Shown in pieces: positions 22,471 through 32,300 of a stretch of 64,000 nt of DNA. How positions within the stretch are numbered: position 1 is the first letter of the stretch; each line of letters begins with the position of its first letter. The translations under genes were made by a program, and so were the position numbers. A model generated the notes under the pieces. The model saw only the letters and a program-made list of their open reading frames with translations, was not told the origin of the DNA and made no database searches. Source of the DNA: Zoogloea sp. 1C4 (GTDB taxonomy: Bacteria > Pseudomonadota > Gammaproteobacteria > Burkholderiales > Rhodocyclaceae); assembly GCF_009469605.1 (NCBI RefSeq), contig NZ_SSXU01000004.1:124001-188000 (forward strand), read 5' to 3'.

Positions 22471-22597
22471 GGGAACCAAGAGAGGCCGACTCCGGAGTTC
22501 GGGAGAGAAAATGCCAGCCGGGACATCCGGCGGCAGGGGTTACCCGAATATTACTCCAGTCGCTTCACCCTGGCGGCAGTAGGCCTTTCTCCAGACG

Positions 22598-22623
22598 GAA
22601 AACGGGCCGCATGACGCGGCCCG
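22598..22623 (-). terminator. Rho-independent terminator after the nap operon
   Basis: The minus strand has GGGCCGCGTCATGCGGCCC followed by GTTTTCC, about 50 bases after the napC stop codon. Confidence 0.75.
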
Positions 22624-22673
22624 CCTCCCCCCGTTCCCGAGCCTTGCGGCCCGGGGTGCTCCATGTCGGCGGA

Positions 22674-23333
22674 TCAGCCTTTCGCGGCCTTGTCGGCCTC
22701 AGGCTTGGCCTCTTCAGGCTTGGGCGTGGGCGGATGGAATTCCTCCGGCGTCGCGCCTTCCTTCGGCGCGCCAATGGCCTGTTCGACTTCCGGCAGCGTG
22801 TGGGCGATGCCCTTGTGGCAGTCGATGCAGGTCTTGCCTTCGTTCAGGCCGGTCTGGTGCATCTTGGACGAACGACGGCCCTGCTCGGCGTAGTCGAAGC
22901 TGTCGAAATTGTGGCAGTTGCGGCATTCGCGGGAGTCGGTCTTCTTCATCCGCTCCCATTCATGCTTGGCGAGCTCCAGCCGCTTGGCGTTGAACTTCTC
23001 GGGCGTGTCGATCGAACCGAGCACCTTGTGCAGGACTTCGTTGGAAGCCTGGATCTTGCGGATGATCTTCGGGCCCCACTCCTTCGGCACGTGGCAGTCC
23101 GGGCAGGTGGCCCGCACGCCGGAGCGGTTGGAGGCGTGGATGGTGGAGCGGTACTCCTGATAGACGTTGTCCTTCATCTCGTGGCACGAGATGCAGAAGG
23201 CTTCCCGGTTGGTCCATTCCATGGCGGTGTTGAAGCCACCCCAGAACACGATGCCGGCGATGAACAGCATCGCCGCAAACCCCCAGCCGAGGGATCGGAT
23301 GCGCCCGATCAGGCCCTTGTTGTTGGTATCCAT
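22674..23333 (-). CDS. napC: NapC, membrane tetraheme cytochrome c
   Basis: A 219-residue NapC/NirT-family quinol dehydrogenase. One N-terminal membrane anchor (residues 15-35) is followed by four haem motifs: CISCH, CPDCH, CRNCH and CIDCH. It takes electrons from the quinol pool and passes them to NapAB. The last 40 residues are a Pro/Glu/Ala/Lys-rich tail that is longer than in E. coli and is probably flexible. Last gene of the operon, after napB by 25 bases. Confidence 0.96.
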   Translation of the reverse strand: MDTNNKGLIGRIRSLGWGFAAMLFIAGIVFWGGFNTAMEWTNREAFCISCHEMKDNVYQEYRSTIHASNRSGVRATCPDCHVPKEWGPKIIRKIQASNEVLHKVLGSIDTPEKFNAKRLELAKHEWERMKKTDSRECRNCHNFDSFDYAEQGRRSSKMHQTGLNEGKTCIDCHKGIAHTLPEVEQAIGAPKEGATPEEFHPPTPKPEEAKPEADKAAKG

Positions 23334-23358
23334 TTGTCCGAACTCCCTTGTCTATCCG

Positions 23359-23841
23359 TCAACGCATCCCGGTGCCGGGCTTGAAGGTGTTGCCCACCAG
23401 CGGCTTGGCGTCGCTCTGGGGCACGTGGCACTGGTTGCAGAAGTAGCGGCGCGGCGACACGCTGGACAGCTCCTGGCCTTCCCGATCCTTGAAGTGGGTC
23501 ACCGAGATCTTGGTGGCGCCGGTTTCCTTGGCGCGGGCCCAGGCGTGACAGTCGAGGCACTTGTTGAAATTCTTGGTGACCGTATAGCCCTTGATGGTGT
23601 GGGGGATCAGCGGCGGCTGCTGGACGAAATCCCGGGGCAACGGGGCGGAATCGCGGCCATAACGGGTGCCGTCGCCTTCCGGGTCGCTGGCGTTGATCTC
23701 GGCACCGCGCAGGGTCATGAGCTTGATGGCCGGCTCGCCAGCGGCAACAGCAGCGACAGGAGCAAGGAAAGTCTGGGCAAGGCACACGGCCAGGGCGGCT
23801 GCCCGCAGGCGGGCGGAATGGAAGGTCGGCTTGTTCATCAC
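23359..23841 (-). CDS. napB: NapB, periplasmic diheme cytochrome c
   Basis: A 160-residue small subunit of periplasmic nitrate reductase. A Sec signal peptide (residues 1-34, ending AVAA) is followed by two haem motifs, CLDCH and CNQCH. The region RGAEINASDPEGDGTRYG and PPLIPHTIKGY is typical of the family. NapB carries electrons from NapC to NapA. Its ATG overlaps the stop codon of napH. Confidence 0.96.
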   Translation of the reverse strand: MMNKPTFHSARLRAAALAVCLAQTFLAPVAAVAAGEPAIKLMTLRGAEINASDPEGDGTRYGRDSAPLPRDFVQQPPLIPHTIKGYTVTKNFNKCLDCHAWARAKETGATKISVTHFKDREGQELSSVSPRRYFCNQCHVPQSDAKPLVGNTFKPGTGMR

Positions 23842-24713
23842 TCGCTCCTTTGATCGAACCTATGGGTCATTTTGAAAACTTGTTTGTCGCACACATCGAT
23901 GCAGCGGCCGCAGGTGGTGCAGTCTGAGGCCAGGATCAGGGGGCTCTCCTGCCCGACCTGCTTGAGGGCCGGGCGGATCACCTGGGGTTCGGGGCACACC
24001 GCGAAGCAGTCCATGCAGTCGTCGCAGGCGGCGCGCTTGCTGGCGGAGACGCGCACCAGCGCCTTCCTGCCGAGCAGGCCGTAGAAGGCGCCCATCGGGC
24101 ACAGGTGACCACACCAGCCGCGGCTGGCCACCAGCAGGTCGTACAGAAAGATGCCGGCGATCACGAACAGCCCGCCGCCCATGCCGAAGATCAGCCCCCG
24201 GTGCAGCAGCGACACCGGATTGACCCATTCCCAGGCCAGGCTGCCGGTGACGGCGGCGGCCACGAGCAGGCCGCCCAGCAGCCAGTAGCGGGTGGCGGCG
24301 TCCGGCACCCGGCCGGTCTTGATGCCGAGGCGGCGACGGCTCCAGGCGGCGGCGTCGGTGACCACATTCACCGGACACACCCAGCTGCAGAAGATCCGCC
24401 CGCCCACCAGCAGGTAGAAGCCGAGCACGATGGCCGCGCCGATCAACGCCGACGAATAGGGCAAGTGGCCAGTGACGAGGGTCTGCAGCACCAGCAGCGG
24501 ATCGGTGAGGGGCAGCACGCCAAGGGTGAGGGACGAGGACAGGTTGCCCTTGACGAGCCACACCCCGAACCACGGCCCGGCGAGGAAGGCCAGCAGGATC
24601 AGCAGCTGGCTGGTGCGGCGGAGGATCAGCCAGCGCTGGCGCTGCCACAGGCTGCGGGCCGGGGCGCAGGCGGCGTCGGCCGGCTTGGCGGAGGAGATCG
24701 TGGTGGTCGCCAT
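23838..24713 (-). CDS. napH: NapH, membrane iron-sulfur quinol oxidase component
   Basis: A 291-residue membrane protein with four to five hydrophobic segments. It carries the CxxxCP motifs of the family (CSWVCPVN and CGHLCPMG) and two C-terminal [4Fe-4S] motifs, CDDCMDCFAVCP and CTTCGRCIDVC. With NapG it forms an alternative quinol-oxidising branch. It starts three bases after napG and overlaps napB by four bases. Confidence 0.95.
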   Translation of the reverse strand: MATTTISSAKPADAACAPARSLWQRQRWLILRRTSQLLILLAFLAGPWFGVWLVKGNLSSSLTLGVLPLTDPLLVLQTLVTGHLPYSSALIGAAIVLGFYLLVGGRIFCSWVCPVNVVTDAAAWSRRRLGIKTGRVPDAATRYWLLGGLLVAAAVTGSLAWEWVNPVSLLHRGLIFGMGGGLFVIAGIFLYDLLVASRGWCGHLCPMGAFYGLLGRKALVRVSASKRAACDDCMDCFAVCPEPQVIRPALKQVGQESPLILASDCTTCGRCIDVCDKQVFKMTHRFDQRSE

Positions 24714-24716
24714 GAT

Positions 24717-25625
24717 TTACGGCTTCCAGTGGGAGTTGATGCCGCCGGCGGCCTTCGCGGGCGGCGGTGGCGTGGCCGGCGCGGCAGGGGCCGGCGCCGG
24801 GCCAGTCGGGGCGACCACGGTTTCGGTGGCGGCGCGGCCGGCGGTGGGGCCTTCAAAGCCGCGCACCGGCAGTTCGACCTGATCGCCGATCAGCGACCCG
24901 CCGTGGCGGGCCTTTTCTTCCCAGCCCTTGCGGTAGTGGGCCGGCAGCGCACCCTGGGCCAGCTGGCGCGGGAAGACCTTGATCGCAGCCACCGGCAGCA
25001 CGCAGGATTTCTCGCACTTGCCACAGCCGGTGCAGGCGTCGGAGTGCACCGTCGGCAGCAGCATCGCGTGGCGGTCGGAGCGCGGGTTGTGCTGGGTCTC
25101 GAGGGTGATCGCCTTGTCGATGACCGGGCACACCCGATAGCACACGTCGCAGCGCAGGCCGAGGAAGTTGAGGCAGCTCTCGTGGTCCACGAGGGCGGCG
25201 AGGCCCATCTGCGCCTTGTTGATGTCGGTGAGGCTGCGGTCGAGCGCGCCGGTGGGGCAGGCCTTCACGCAGGGGATGTCCTCGCACATCTCGCAAGGCA
25301 CCTCGCGCGCGGTGAAATACGGCGTGCCGGTGACGACCGGGTCACCCAGGTCGGCGAGGTGGAGGGTGTCGTAGGGGCAGTCGCGCACGCACAGGCCACA
25401 GCGCACGCAGGCCGCGAGGAAGTCGGATTCGGGCAAGGCGCCGGGCGGACGCAGGGCCTGGGCCGGCAAGGCCGACGCGCTCTTCGCGTAAAGCCCCGCC
25501 CCGAGCGCCAACAGGCAGCCGCCGCCAGCCGCGGCAGCCACGCTGTTGATGAACTTGCGCCGGGCCGCCGACGCCGGGGAGGCGGCATCGGAGGGCTTGC
25601 GGGCGGGTTTCTTGCCGGTGTCCAT
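24717..25625 (-). CDS. napG: NapG, Tat-exported ferredoxin-type protein
   Basis: A 302-residue periplasmic protein with four [4Fe-4S] motifs: [43 protein letters not shown] and [14 protein letters not shown]. The N-terminus has a Tat-like signal (ARRKFINS then a hydrophobic stretch of residues 28-50). It works with NapH to feed electrons to the nitrate reductase. An Ala/Pro-rich C-terminal tail of about 40 residues is longer than usual. It lies 74 bases after napA. Confidence 0.94.
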   Translation of the reverse strand: MDTGKKPARKPSDAASPASAARRKFINSVAAAAGGGCLLALGAGLYAKSASALPAQALRPPGALPESDFLAACVRCGLCVRDCPYDTLHLADLGDPVVTGTPYFTAREVPCEMCEDIPCVKACPTGALDRSLTDINKAQMGLAALVDHESCLNFLGLRCDVCYRVCPVIDKAITLETQHNPRSDRHAMLLPTVHSDACTGCGKCEKSCVLPVAAIKVFPRQLAQGALPAHYRKGWEEKARHGGSLIGDQVELPVRGFEGPTAGRAATETVVAPTGPAPAPAAPATPPPPAKAAGGINSHWKP

Positions 25626-25699
25626 GATTGTTCTGCTTTGATCCGGGTGGCGGCGACAGGCCAGGCGTCAGCCCAGCCTGCAGCCATTCACCTGGAAGA

Positions 25700-28258
25700 T
25701 CAGGCGCGCACCACCTTGACGGCGCACTTCTTGTAGTCGGTTTCCTTCGAGATCGGGCAGGTGGCGTCGAGCGTGAGCTTGTTCACCAGCTTGGATTCGT
25801 CGAAGAAGGGCACGAAGATCAGACCGACCGGGGGCTTGTTGCGGCCCTTGGTCTCGATGCGGGCCATCATCTCGCCACGCCGGGACTGGACCTTCACCAC
25901 CATGCCGCGCTGGAGGCCGCGCTTCTTGGCGTCATCCGGGTGCATGAAGACCTGCGCCTCGGGCACCGCCTTGTGCAGCTCGGGCACGCGACGGGTCATG
26001 GTGCCGGTGTGCCAGTGTTCGAGCACGCGGCCGGTGCACAGCCACAGGTCAAACTCGGCATCGGGCTTCTCGGGGGGGTCCTGGTAGGGCAGCGCGAAGA
26101 TGACCGCCTTGCCGTCCTTGTGGCCGTAGAACTTCACGCCCTCGCCCGCCTTGACGTACGGGTCGTAACCCTCGCGGAAGCGCCACAGGGTTTCCTTGCC
26201 GTCGACCACCGGCCAGCGCAGGCCGCGGGCCTTGTGGTACATCTCGAACGGGGCCAGATCGTGGCCGTGGCCGCGGCCGAAGAGGGCGTATTCCTCGAAC
26301 AGGCCCTTCTGGACGTAGTAGCCGAAGGCTTCGGATTCGTCGTTGGTGTAGTTTTTGATGGCGTGCTCGTTGGCCTTGGCGAGGTCGGCCTTCGGGAACT
26401 TGTTCACCACCTTGTTGGCGTAGAGCACGTCGTAGAGGGTCTTGCCCTTCAGCTCCGGCTTCTTGGCGATGAGCTCGGCCGGCCACACTTCCTCGACCTT
26501 GAAGCGCTTGGAGAACTCCATGTACTGCCACAGATCGGACTTGGCCTCGCCCGGCGCCTTGACCTGCTGGCGCCAGAACTGGGTGCGCCGCTCGGCGTTG
26601 CCGAAGGCGCCTTCCTTCTCGGTCCACATGGCGGACGGGAGGATCAGGTCGGCGGCGAGGGCCGAGACGGTGGGGTAGACATCCGACACCACCACGAAGG
26701 CCGCCGGGTTGCGCCAGCCCGGGTAGATCTCCTGGTTGACGTTGGGGCCGGCCTGCATGTTGTTGGTGGTGCTCGTCCAGTAGCACTTGAGCTTGCCGTC
26801 CTTCAGGGCGCGGCTCTGGGCCACGGCGTGGTAGCCGATCTTCTCGTTGATGGTGCCTTCGGGCAGCTGCCAGATCTCTTCGGTGTGGTGGCGGTGATCC
26901 GGGTTGGTCACCACCATGTCGGCGGGCAGGCGGTGGGCGAAGGTGCCCACTTCACGGGCGGTGCCGCAGGCCGACGGCTGGCCGGTGAGGGAGAACGGGC
27001 CGGAGCCCGGGGTGGAGATCTTGCCCACCAGCAGGTGGACGTTGTAGATCATGTTGTTCACCCAGGTGCCGCGGGTGTGCTGGTTGAAGCCCATCGTCCA
27101 GAAGCTGACGACCTTCTTCTTCGGGTCGGCGTAGAGCTCGGCCAGCTTCTGCAGGCGATCCTTGGGCACGCCGGAGAGCTTGGCGGTGTAGTCGAGGGTG
27201 TAGGTCGAGACGAACTTCTTGAAGTCCTCGAACGTGGCCGGCTTGGCGTCGTTCGGGTTGTTCTTGGGCTTGCCGTCGGCGCCGGGGTAGCCGTTGAACT
27301 TGGCGTCCTTCTCCAGCGCGTGGGCCGGGCGCAGGCCAAAGCCGATGTCGGTCTCGCCCATCTTGAAGTTCACGTTCTTCTTGACGAAGTCCTGGTTGAC
27401 CTTGCCCGTCTGGATGATGTGGTTGCAGATGTAGTTGAGGATCGCCAGATCGGTCTGGGGCACGAAGATCATGCCGTTGTCGGCCAGCTCGAAGCTGCGG
27501 TGCTCGAAGGTGGACAGCACGTGCACCTGCACGTCGGTCTTGGTGAGGCGGCGGTCGGTGATGCGCGTCCACAGGATCGGGTGCATCTCGGCCATGTTGC
27601 TGCCCCACAGCACGAAGGCGTCGGCCTGCTCGATGTCGTCGTAGCAGCCCATCGGCTCGTCGATGCCGAAGGTGCGCATGAAGCCGGTGACCGCCGAGGC
27701 CATGCAGTGGCGGGCGTTCGGGTCGAGGTTGTTGGAACGGAAGCCGGCCTTCATCAGTTTGGCGGCGGCGTAGCCTTCCCAGATCGTCCATTGGCCGGAG
27801 CCGAACATGGCGATCGAGCCCGGGCCTTCGGCCTTCAGCGCGGTCTTCCACTTCTCGGCCATGATGTCGAAGGCCTGGTTCCAGGTGATCGGGGTGAACT
27901 CGCCGTCCTTGCTGTACTTGCCGTCCTTCATGCGCAGCAGCGGGCGGGTGAGGCGGTCCTCGCCGTACATGATCTTGGACAGGAAGTAGCCCTTGATGCA
28001 GTTGAGGCCGCGATTGACCTGGGAATCCGGATCACCCTGAGTGGCCACCACACGGCCGTTCTGCACGCCCACCAGCACCGAGCAGCCGGTGCCGCAGAAG
28101 CGGCAGGCCGCCTTGTCCCAGCGCACGGCGGTGGCGTTCTCGGCGGGTGCCGCGGCGTCCTCCTTCTTCGCTGCGAGGGCGGGCAACGAGATGCCGGCCG
28201 TGGCGGCGGCCGTGGCGATCGCCTGGGTCTTGATGAAGTCGCGTCGGTTGATGGTCAT
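25700..28258 (-). CDS. napA: NapA, periplasmic nitrate reductase catalytic subunit
   Basis: An 852-residue molybdopterin oxidoreductase that reduces nitrate to nitrite. The Tat signal is [16 protein letters not shown]. The [4Fe-4S] cluster is bound by [13 protein letters not shown] and the Cys of LNCIKGY. Molybdenum-site sequence includes [10 protein letters not shown], where the Cys is the expected ligand. The length fits the family (about 830). The start MTINRRDF at 28258 overlaps the stop of napD by four bases. NapD and NapF assist its maturation. Confidence 0.98.
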   Translation of the reverse strand: MTINRRDFIKTQAIATAAATAGISLPALAAKKEDAAAPAENATAVRWDKAACRFCGTGCSVLVGVQNGRVVATQGDPDSQVNRGLNCIKGYFLSKIMYGEDRLTRPLLRMKDGKYSKDGEFTPITWNQAFDIMAEKWKTALKAEGPGSIAMFGSGQWTIWEGYAAAKLMKAGFRSNNLDPNARHCMASAVTGFMRTFGIDEPMGCYDDIEQADAFVLWGSNMAEMHPILWTRITDRRLTKTDVQVHVLSTFEHRSFELADNGMIFVPQTDLAILNYICNHIIQTGKVNQDFVKKNVNFKMGETDIGFGLRPAHALEKDAKFNGYPGADGKPKNNPNDAKPATFEDFKKFVSTYTLDYTAKLSGVPKDRLQKLAELYADPKKKVVSFWTMGFNQHTRGTWVNNMIYNVHLLVGKISTPGSGPFSLTGQPSACGTAREVGTFAHRLPADMVVTNPDHRHHTEEIWQLPEGTINEKIGYHAVAQSRALKDGKLKCYWTSTTNNMQAGPNVNQEIYPGWRNPAAFVVVSDVYPTVSALAADLILPSAMWTEKEGAFGNAERRTQFWRQQVKAPGEAKSDLWQYMEFSKRFKVEEVWPAELIAKKPELKGKTLYDVLYANKVVNKFPKADLAKANEHAIKNYTNDESEAFGYYVQKGLFEEYALFGRGHGHDLAPFEMYHKARGLRWPVVDGKETLWRFREGYDPYVKAGEGVKFYGHKDGKAVIFALPYQDPPEKPDAEFDLWLCTGRVLEHWHTGTMTRRVPELHKAVPEAQVFMHPDDAKKRGLQRGMVVKVQSRRGEMMARIETKGRNKPPVGLIFVPFFDESKLVNKLTLDATCPISKETDYKKCAVKVVRA

Positions 28259-28554
28259 GATTGAGCCTCCTCGCAGGGGGATTTCAGGGCTTCCGGTTGA
28301 TTCGAAACAGGGCTGTCGCCGTCCTCGACGCCGCAGTGCTCGTAGGCCAGGGTGGCGGCGAGCACCTGCGGCACGCGGTGCAGGGCGATGAGGGTGTCGG
28401 ACATGGCGGCGCCTTCGGCGTCTTCGACGGTGACGACGAGCTTGCCGTCGTCCGACATGCCGTGGCATTCGACGCCGGGAAAGGCGGTCAGGGCCGCTTC
28501 GGCCTCCGCCCGGGTCTCCGGCTTGATGCGCAGGACGAGACTGACGATGTTCAT
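28255..28554 (-). CDS. napD: NapD, NapA signal-peptide chaperone
   Basis: A 99-residue protein of ferredoxin-like fold; NapD binds the Tat signal of NapA until the cofactor is loaded. The sequence [13 protein letters not shown] then [18 protein letters not shown] fits the family. The C-terminal tail after residue 80 is longer than in E. coli. Its ATG overlaps the napF stop codon and its stop overlaps the napA start codon. Confidence 0.93.
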   Translation of the reverse strand: MNIVSLVLRIKPETRAEAEAALTAFPGVECHGMSDDGKLVVTVEDAEGAAMSDTLIALHRVPQVLAATLAYEHCGVEDGDSPVSNQPEALKSPCEEAQS

Positions 28555-29051
28555 GATTGCTCCAGGGCGGAAGGAAGGGCCTTGCGGGTCACCGCCACCA
28601 CCGGGCAGGGCGCAATGCAGGCGCCGCAGCCAGTGCATGCGGCGAGATCGACATCGGGCAGCGGAACGCCACCGATACGGGGACGGAAACGGATCGCGCC
28701 GGCATCGCAGGCTTCGCCGCAGATGCGGCACTCGACGTTCTGGGCTGCCAGGCAGCCTTCGCCGATGACGACCCCGAACGACCAGGGCGGCTGCGTGGTG
28801 TCGCGGCCGATGGCGCCGCTGGCGCAGGCCTTGGCGCAGTCACCACAGAAAGTACAGGCCGCCGCCGAGAAATCGGCTACCGGATACCCCCCGCCACCCC
28901 GCTGCAGGAGCCCGGTGGGGCAAGCCTTCACGCAGTCGTCGCAGCGGGTGCAACGATCGAGGAAAGCGGCCTCCACGACACTCCACGGCGGACGAAACGG
29001 CGCCGGGCCGGGCGCACGGGCACCCAGAAAGCGGCGGCGGGAAACATCCAT
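28551..29051 (-). CDS. napF: NapF, ferredoxin-type maturation protein
   Basis: A 166-residue cytoplasmic protein with four [4Fe-4S]-type motifs: [23 protein letters not shown], the shorter [11 protein letters not shown], and [12 protein letters not shown]. An N-terminal Arg-rich stretch (DVSRRRFLG) resembles a Tat motif without a hydrophobic core, as in other NapF proteins. First gene of the nap operon. The start ATG at 29051 has no strong ribosome-binding site. A weak half-site ATCAA for an FNR-type regulator lies about 65 bases upstream, but I do not count it. Confidence 0.93.
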   Translation of the reverse strand: MDVSRRRFLGARAPGPAPFRPPWSVVEAAFLDRCTRCDDCVKACPTGLLQRGGGGYPVADFSAAACTFCGDCAKACASGAIGRDTTQPPWSFGVVIGEGCLAAQNVECRICGEACDAGAIRFRPRIGGVPLPDVDLAACTGCGACIAPCPVVAVTRKALPSALEQS

Positions 29052-29237
29052 GTTCGGCTCGTGGTCATTGTCGGGAATGATTGATCCTATGCCTCTTCCC
29101 GACCGAAATCCTTGATCTATGCGAAGGATTTCCCAGGGTGTCACGCACGCCGCGTCCACCATGCGCACCCCGACCAGACCGCCAGAAACATCACAATCTG
29201 ATAAAATAATCCATTGACATTTCCAAAGGGCATCACC

Positions 29238-31595
29238 TTGACACCCAGATCCTTGCCACCTGTGCGTATCCGCCCAAGTGGACTTCTGGCTGGCGTCAGG
29301 GACGCCTGGAGGCCGGCCGGGCTTGACGAGGCGCAGCTGCTCGAACGTCAGCTGGGCCGCGCCCGCACCTCGTTGTGGGTCACCGATCTGGCCATGCTGG
29401 CGGTCGCCGCGCTCTTCGTGTGGATGGCCGGGCCGTTGATCGACCCCTATCTGGCAGTGGCGTGGCTGGCCGCGATGGCCCTCAACCCCCTGTCGAAGTT
29501 CTGGCTGCCGCGCCTCGCCGGGGGCCTCGACAACCCCCGGCTGATCACGCCGGGGCTGGTCTGTCTGCAGGCGCTGGTCACCGCGCTGCTGTTCATCGTG
29601 ATGACCAGCTGGCTGTTCCTGCGCGGCAACGACGAGCTGCGCATGCAGCTGGGCATCCTCAGCGCCGGCGTGCTGTTTGCCGAAGCCCTCAGCTACGCCC
29701 GGTTCCCCCCGGCCGGCATGGTGTGGCTCGGCACCCTGGTGTCGGCGGCCCTGATCACCCTCTGGCAGATCGACCGGGAGACCAGCCTCGCCGCGGCGGT
29801 GGCCGTGCTGCTCTACGCCGCCGTGGTCACCCGCGACATGCTCGCCACGTCCCGGGAGTTCGTCGAACGCTGCCTGGCCGAGTTCGAGGCCGAGCGCCAG
29901 ACCCAGATGGTCGCCCTGCTGCTGAACGATTTCGAAGACGCCTCCCGCGACTGGTTCTGGGCATGCGACGCCCACGGGCGGCTCACCCACGCCTCGACGC
30001 GCCTCGCCGAAGCCCTCGGCCGTAGCGACGCCTCGCTGCTGGGCGTCGGGCTGATCGCCGCGCTGGAGACCGCCAACGCCACCCGCCGGACCGATCTCGC
30101 CAACGCCACCCGCCTGCTGGCCAGCCGGCTCGCCAGCCACCGGGCCTTCCGCGACCTGATCCTGCCACTGCAGACACCGGCGGGCAGCCAGTGGTGGTCG
30201 CTCAGCGGCAAGCCGCTGCTATCCGGCGGCGGCGAGGTGATCGGCTGGCGCGGGGTGGGCGTGGATGTCACCGCCGACCAGATCCACCGCCAGGAACTCG
30301 AACGGCTCGCCACCCGGGACAGCCTCACCGGGCTGGCCAATCGCCACGCCTTCAACCACGCCCTCGACGCCTGCTTCCACCCGGCCGGGCCGGCCCAGCC
30401 CGTCGGCCTGCTGGTGCTCGATCTGGACGCCTTCAAGGCCGTCAATCATGCCCACGGCCACGGGGTTGGCGACCGCCTGCTCGCGGCGGTCGCCCGCCGC
30501 CTCGAGAAGCCGCCCGGCGGCAGCCCCCGGCTGGCCCTGGCCCGCCTGGGGGGCGACGAGTTCGCCATCCTGCTGGCGGGCGGTGGCGGCCCGATGGCGA
30601 TGGCGGACCACAGCCGGCGCGTCCTCGAAAACCTGAGCCACCCTTTCCTGATCGGCGATCTGCGCCTGGAGGTGCGTACCAGCGCCGGGCTGGCCTTCGC
30701 GCCGGCCCACGCCCACAACCGCACCGATCTGCTGCGCTGCGCCGACATGGCCCTCTACGCCGCCAAGATGAAGGGTCGCAACACCCTGGTGGTGTTCGAC
30801 GAGGAGATCGGCACGCGGGTGTCGACGCGCCTGCGACGGACCCACGAGCTGTCCGAGGCGATCCGCCGCGGCACCCTGGAGGTGCATTACCAGCCCGTCT
30901 TCGAGGCCGGCGGCGGCCCGCCGGTGGCGGCCGAGGCGCTGCTGCGCTGGCGGCACCCGCACCTGGGCCTGCTGCCGCCATCCGAATTCCTGGAGCTGGC
31001 CGAGGAATCCGGCCTCATCGTGCCCATCGGGCTGTGGGTGCTGCGCCGGGCCTGCGCCGACGCGGTGGGCTGGGATCGCCCCCTGCGGGTCGCTGTCAAT
31101 CTGTCGGTACGCCAGCTCAACGACCTGGGGCTGGTCGATGCGGTGCGCAAGGCGCTCGCCGACAGCGGCCTGCCGGCCCGCCGGCTGGAGCTGGAGATCA
31201 CCGAATCGACCCTCGCCGACCGGCGCATCGCGCGCCGCGTGCTCGAAGCCCTGCGGGCGCTCGACGTGCAACTGGCGCTGGATGACTTCGGCACCGGCTT
31301 CTCGTCGCTGTCCTACCTGCAGCACTTCGGCTTCGACCGCCTGAAGATCGACCGGGCCTTCATCCAGCCCCTGCTCCAGCCTGGCGGCCAGGCGATGGCG
31401 ATGCTGCGGGCGGTGATCGGGCTGGCCCGCGCCCTCCAGCTGCAGTGCACGGCCGAGGGCATCGAGGATGCGTTCCAGCTGCGCGCCCTGCAGGAGCTCG
31501 GCTGCGACGCCTTCCAGGGCTACCTGCTCGGCCGTCCGCTGACGAACGAGGCGTTCAACGCTCTGCTCGCCACGCCGGAGGCCGTGGGCGCCTGA
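29238..31595 (+). CDS. Membrane GGDEF-EAL protein (PAS)
   Basis: A 785-residue cyclic-di-GMP enzyme. About six hydrophobic segments occupy residues 35-195 (a MASE-like sensor), followed by a PAS domain (about 210-330), GGDEF (RLGGDEF) and EAL. The EAL active site looks complete: AEALLRW, NLSVRQ, EITES, DDFGTGFSSL, LKIDRAF and EGIED. The GGDEF motif is intact but has no RxxD inhibitory site. Both activities are possible. I chose the TTG start at 29238 because AAGGG lies at a good distance; another TTG at 29214 has no ribosome-binding site. The gene is transcribed away from nap. Confidence 0.88.
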   Translation: MTPRSLPPVRIRPSGLLAGVRDAWRPAGLDEAQLLERQLGRARTSLWVTDLAMLAVAALFVWMAGPLIDPYLAVAWLAAMALNPLSKFWLPRLAGGLDNPRLITPGLVCLQALVTALLFIVMTSWLFLRGNDELRMQLGILSAGVLFAEALSYARFPPAGMVWLGTLVSAALITLWQIDRETSLAAAVAVLLYAAVVTRDMLATSREFVERCLAEFEAERQTQMVALLLNDFEDASRDWFWACDAHGRLTHASTRLAEALGRSDASLLGVGLIAALETANATRRTDLANATRLLASRLASHRAFRDLILPLQTPAGSQWWSLSGKPLLSGGGEVIGWRGVGVDVTADQIHRQELERLATRDSLTGLANRHAFNHALDACFHPAGPAQPVGLLVLDLDAFKAVNHAHGHGVGDRLLAAVARRLEKPPGGSPRLALARLGGDEFAILLAGGGGPMAMADHSRRVLENLSHPFLIGDLRLEVRTSAGLAFAPAHAHNRTDLLRCADMALYAAKMKGRNTLVVFDEEIGTRVSTRLRRTHELSEAIRRGTLEVHYQPVFEAGGGPPVAAEALLRWRHPHLGLLPPSEFLELAEESGLIVPIGLWVLRRACADAVGWDRPLRVAVNLSVRQLNDLGLVDAVRKALADSGLPARRLELEITESTLADRRIARRVLEALRALDVQLALDDFGTGFSSLSYLQHFGFDRLKIDRAFIQPLLQPGGQAMAMLRAVIGLARALQLQCTAEGIEDAFQLRALQELGCDAFQGYLLGRPLTNEAFNALLATPEAVGA

Positions 31596-31598
31596 GCG

Positions 31599-32180
31599 TC
31601 ACGCCTTGGGCAGGCGGCCCATCAGGTAGAACTCGTCGTTGGGGCGCATCGAGGTGAGATTGGCCAGGCGGTTGCTCATGGCAAAGAAGGCGGTGATCGC
31701 GCCGATGTCCCAGATCGCCTCGTCGTCGAAGCCGTGGGCCTTGAGGGCCTCGATGTCGGCGTCGCCCACCGACGCGGAATCCAGCGCCAGCTTCATGGCG
31801 AAATCGAGCATCGCGCGCTGGCGCGGGGTGATCTCGGCCTTGCGGTAGTTGGTGGCGAGCTGATCGGCGACGCGGGGGTTCTTGGCGCGGATGCGCAGAA
31901 TCGCCCCGTGGGCCACCACGCAGTACAGGCACTCGTTGGCGCCCGAGGTGGCGACGACGATCATCTCGCGCTCGGCCTTGGTGAGGCCCTCGTCCTTCTC
32001 CATCAGCGCGTCGTGATAGGCGAAGAAGGCGCGGAACTCGGCCGGGCGGTGGGCCAGGGTGAGGAACACGTTGGGCACGAAGCCGGCCTTCTCCTGCACG
32101 CCGAGGATGCGCTCGCGCACGTCGTCGGGCAGGCTGGCGAGATCGGGGATGGGGTAACGGCTGACGGGAAGCGTGGTCAT
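31599..32180 (-). CDS. Peroxidase-related / carboxymuconolactone decarboxylase family protein
   Basis: A 193-residue AhpD-like protein. The motif ECLYCVVAHG (near residue 83) contains the CxxC and the His of the family, which gives peroxidase or thiol-reducing activity in AhpD. The region PRVADQLATNYRKAEITPRQRAML is typical for peroxidase-related enzymes of about 190 residues. The start codon has GGAG upstream. It is separated from the TonB receptor gene by 120 bases and probably has its own promoter. Its physiological substrate is unknown. Confidence 0.88.
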   Translation of the reverse strand: MTTLPVSRYPIPDLASLPDDVRERILGVQEKAGFVPNVFLTLAHRPAEFRAFFAYHDALMEKDEGLTKAEREMIVVATSGANECLYCVVAHGAILRIRAKNPRVADQLATNYRKAEITPRQRAMLDFAMKLALDSASVGDADIEALKAHGFDDEAIWDIGAITAFFAMSNRLANLTSMRPNDEFYLMGRLPKA

Positions 32181-32266
32181 GCAGGTCTCCTGATGTGGGT
32201 TGTTGTCACACCAGTGTACGACGCCCCGCCGGGCTGAAAACCCCGCCGGCTCAGATCGGCGGAAAG

Positions 32267-32281
32267 GTCAATCCGATTGAC
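32267..32281. promoter_or_regulatory. Perfect palindrome GTCAAT-CCG-ATTGAC
   Basis: A six-base inverted repeat with a three-base centre, 87-101 bases upstream of the AhpD-like gene. It may be an operator. No regulator can be assigned. Confidence 0.3.
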
Positions 32282-32300
32282 GGAATTTGCACTGCCCGCC

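Noticed and set aside
25628-28264. An 878-codon open frame on the plus strand across napA
   Set aside because: It is the shadow of napA, with the same biased composition and no start signal.
29112-29125. TTGATCTATGCGAA as an FNR box for the nap operon
   Set aside because: Only one half matches the consensus; the other half agrees at too few positions. I do not list it as a feature.
29214-29237. TTG at 29214 as start of the GGDEF-EAL gene
   Set aside because: No ribosome-binding site precedes it, while TTG 29238 has AAGGG at a proper distance.
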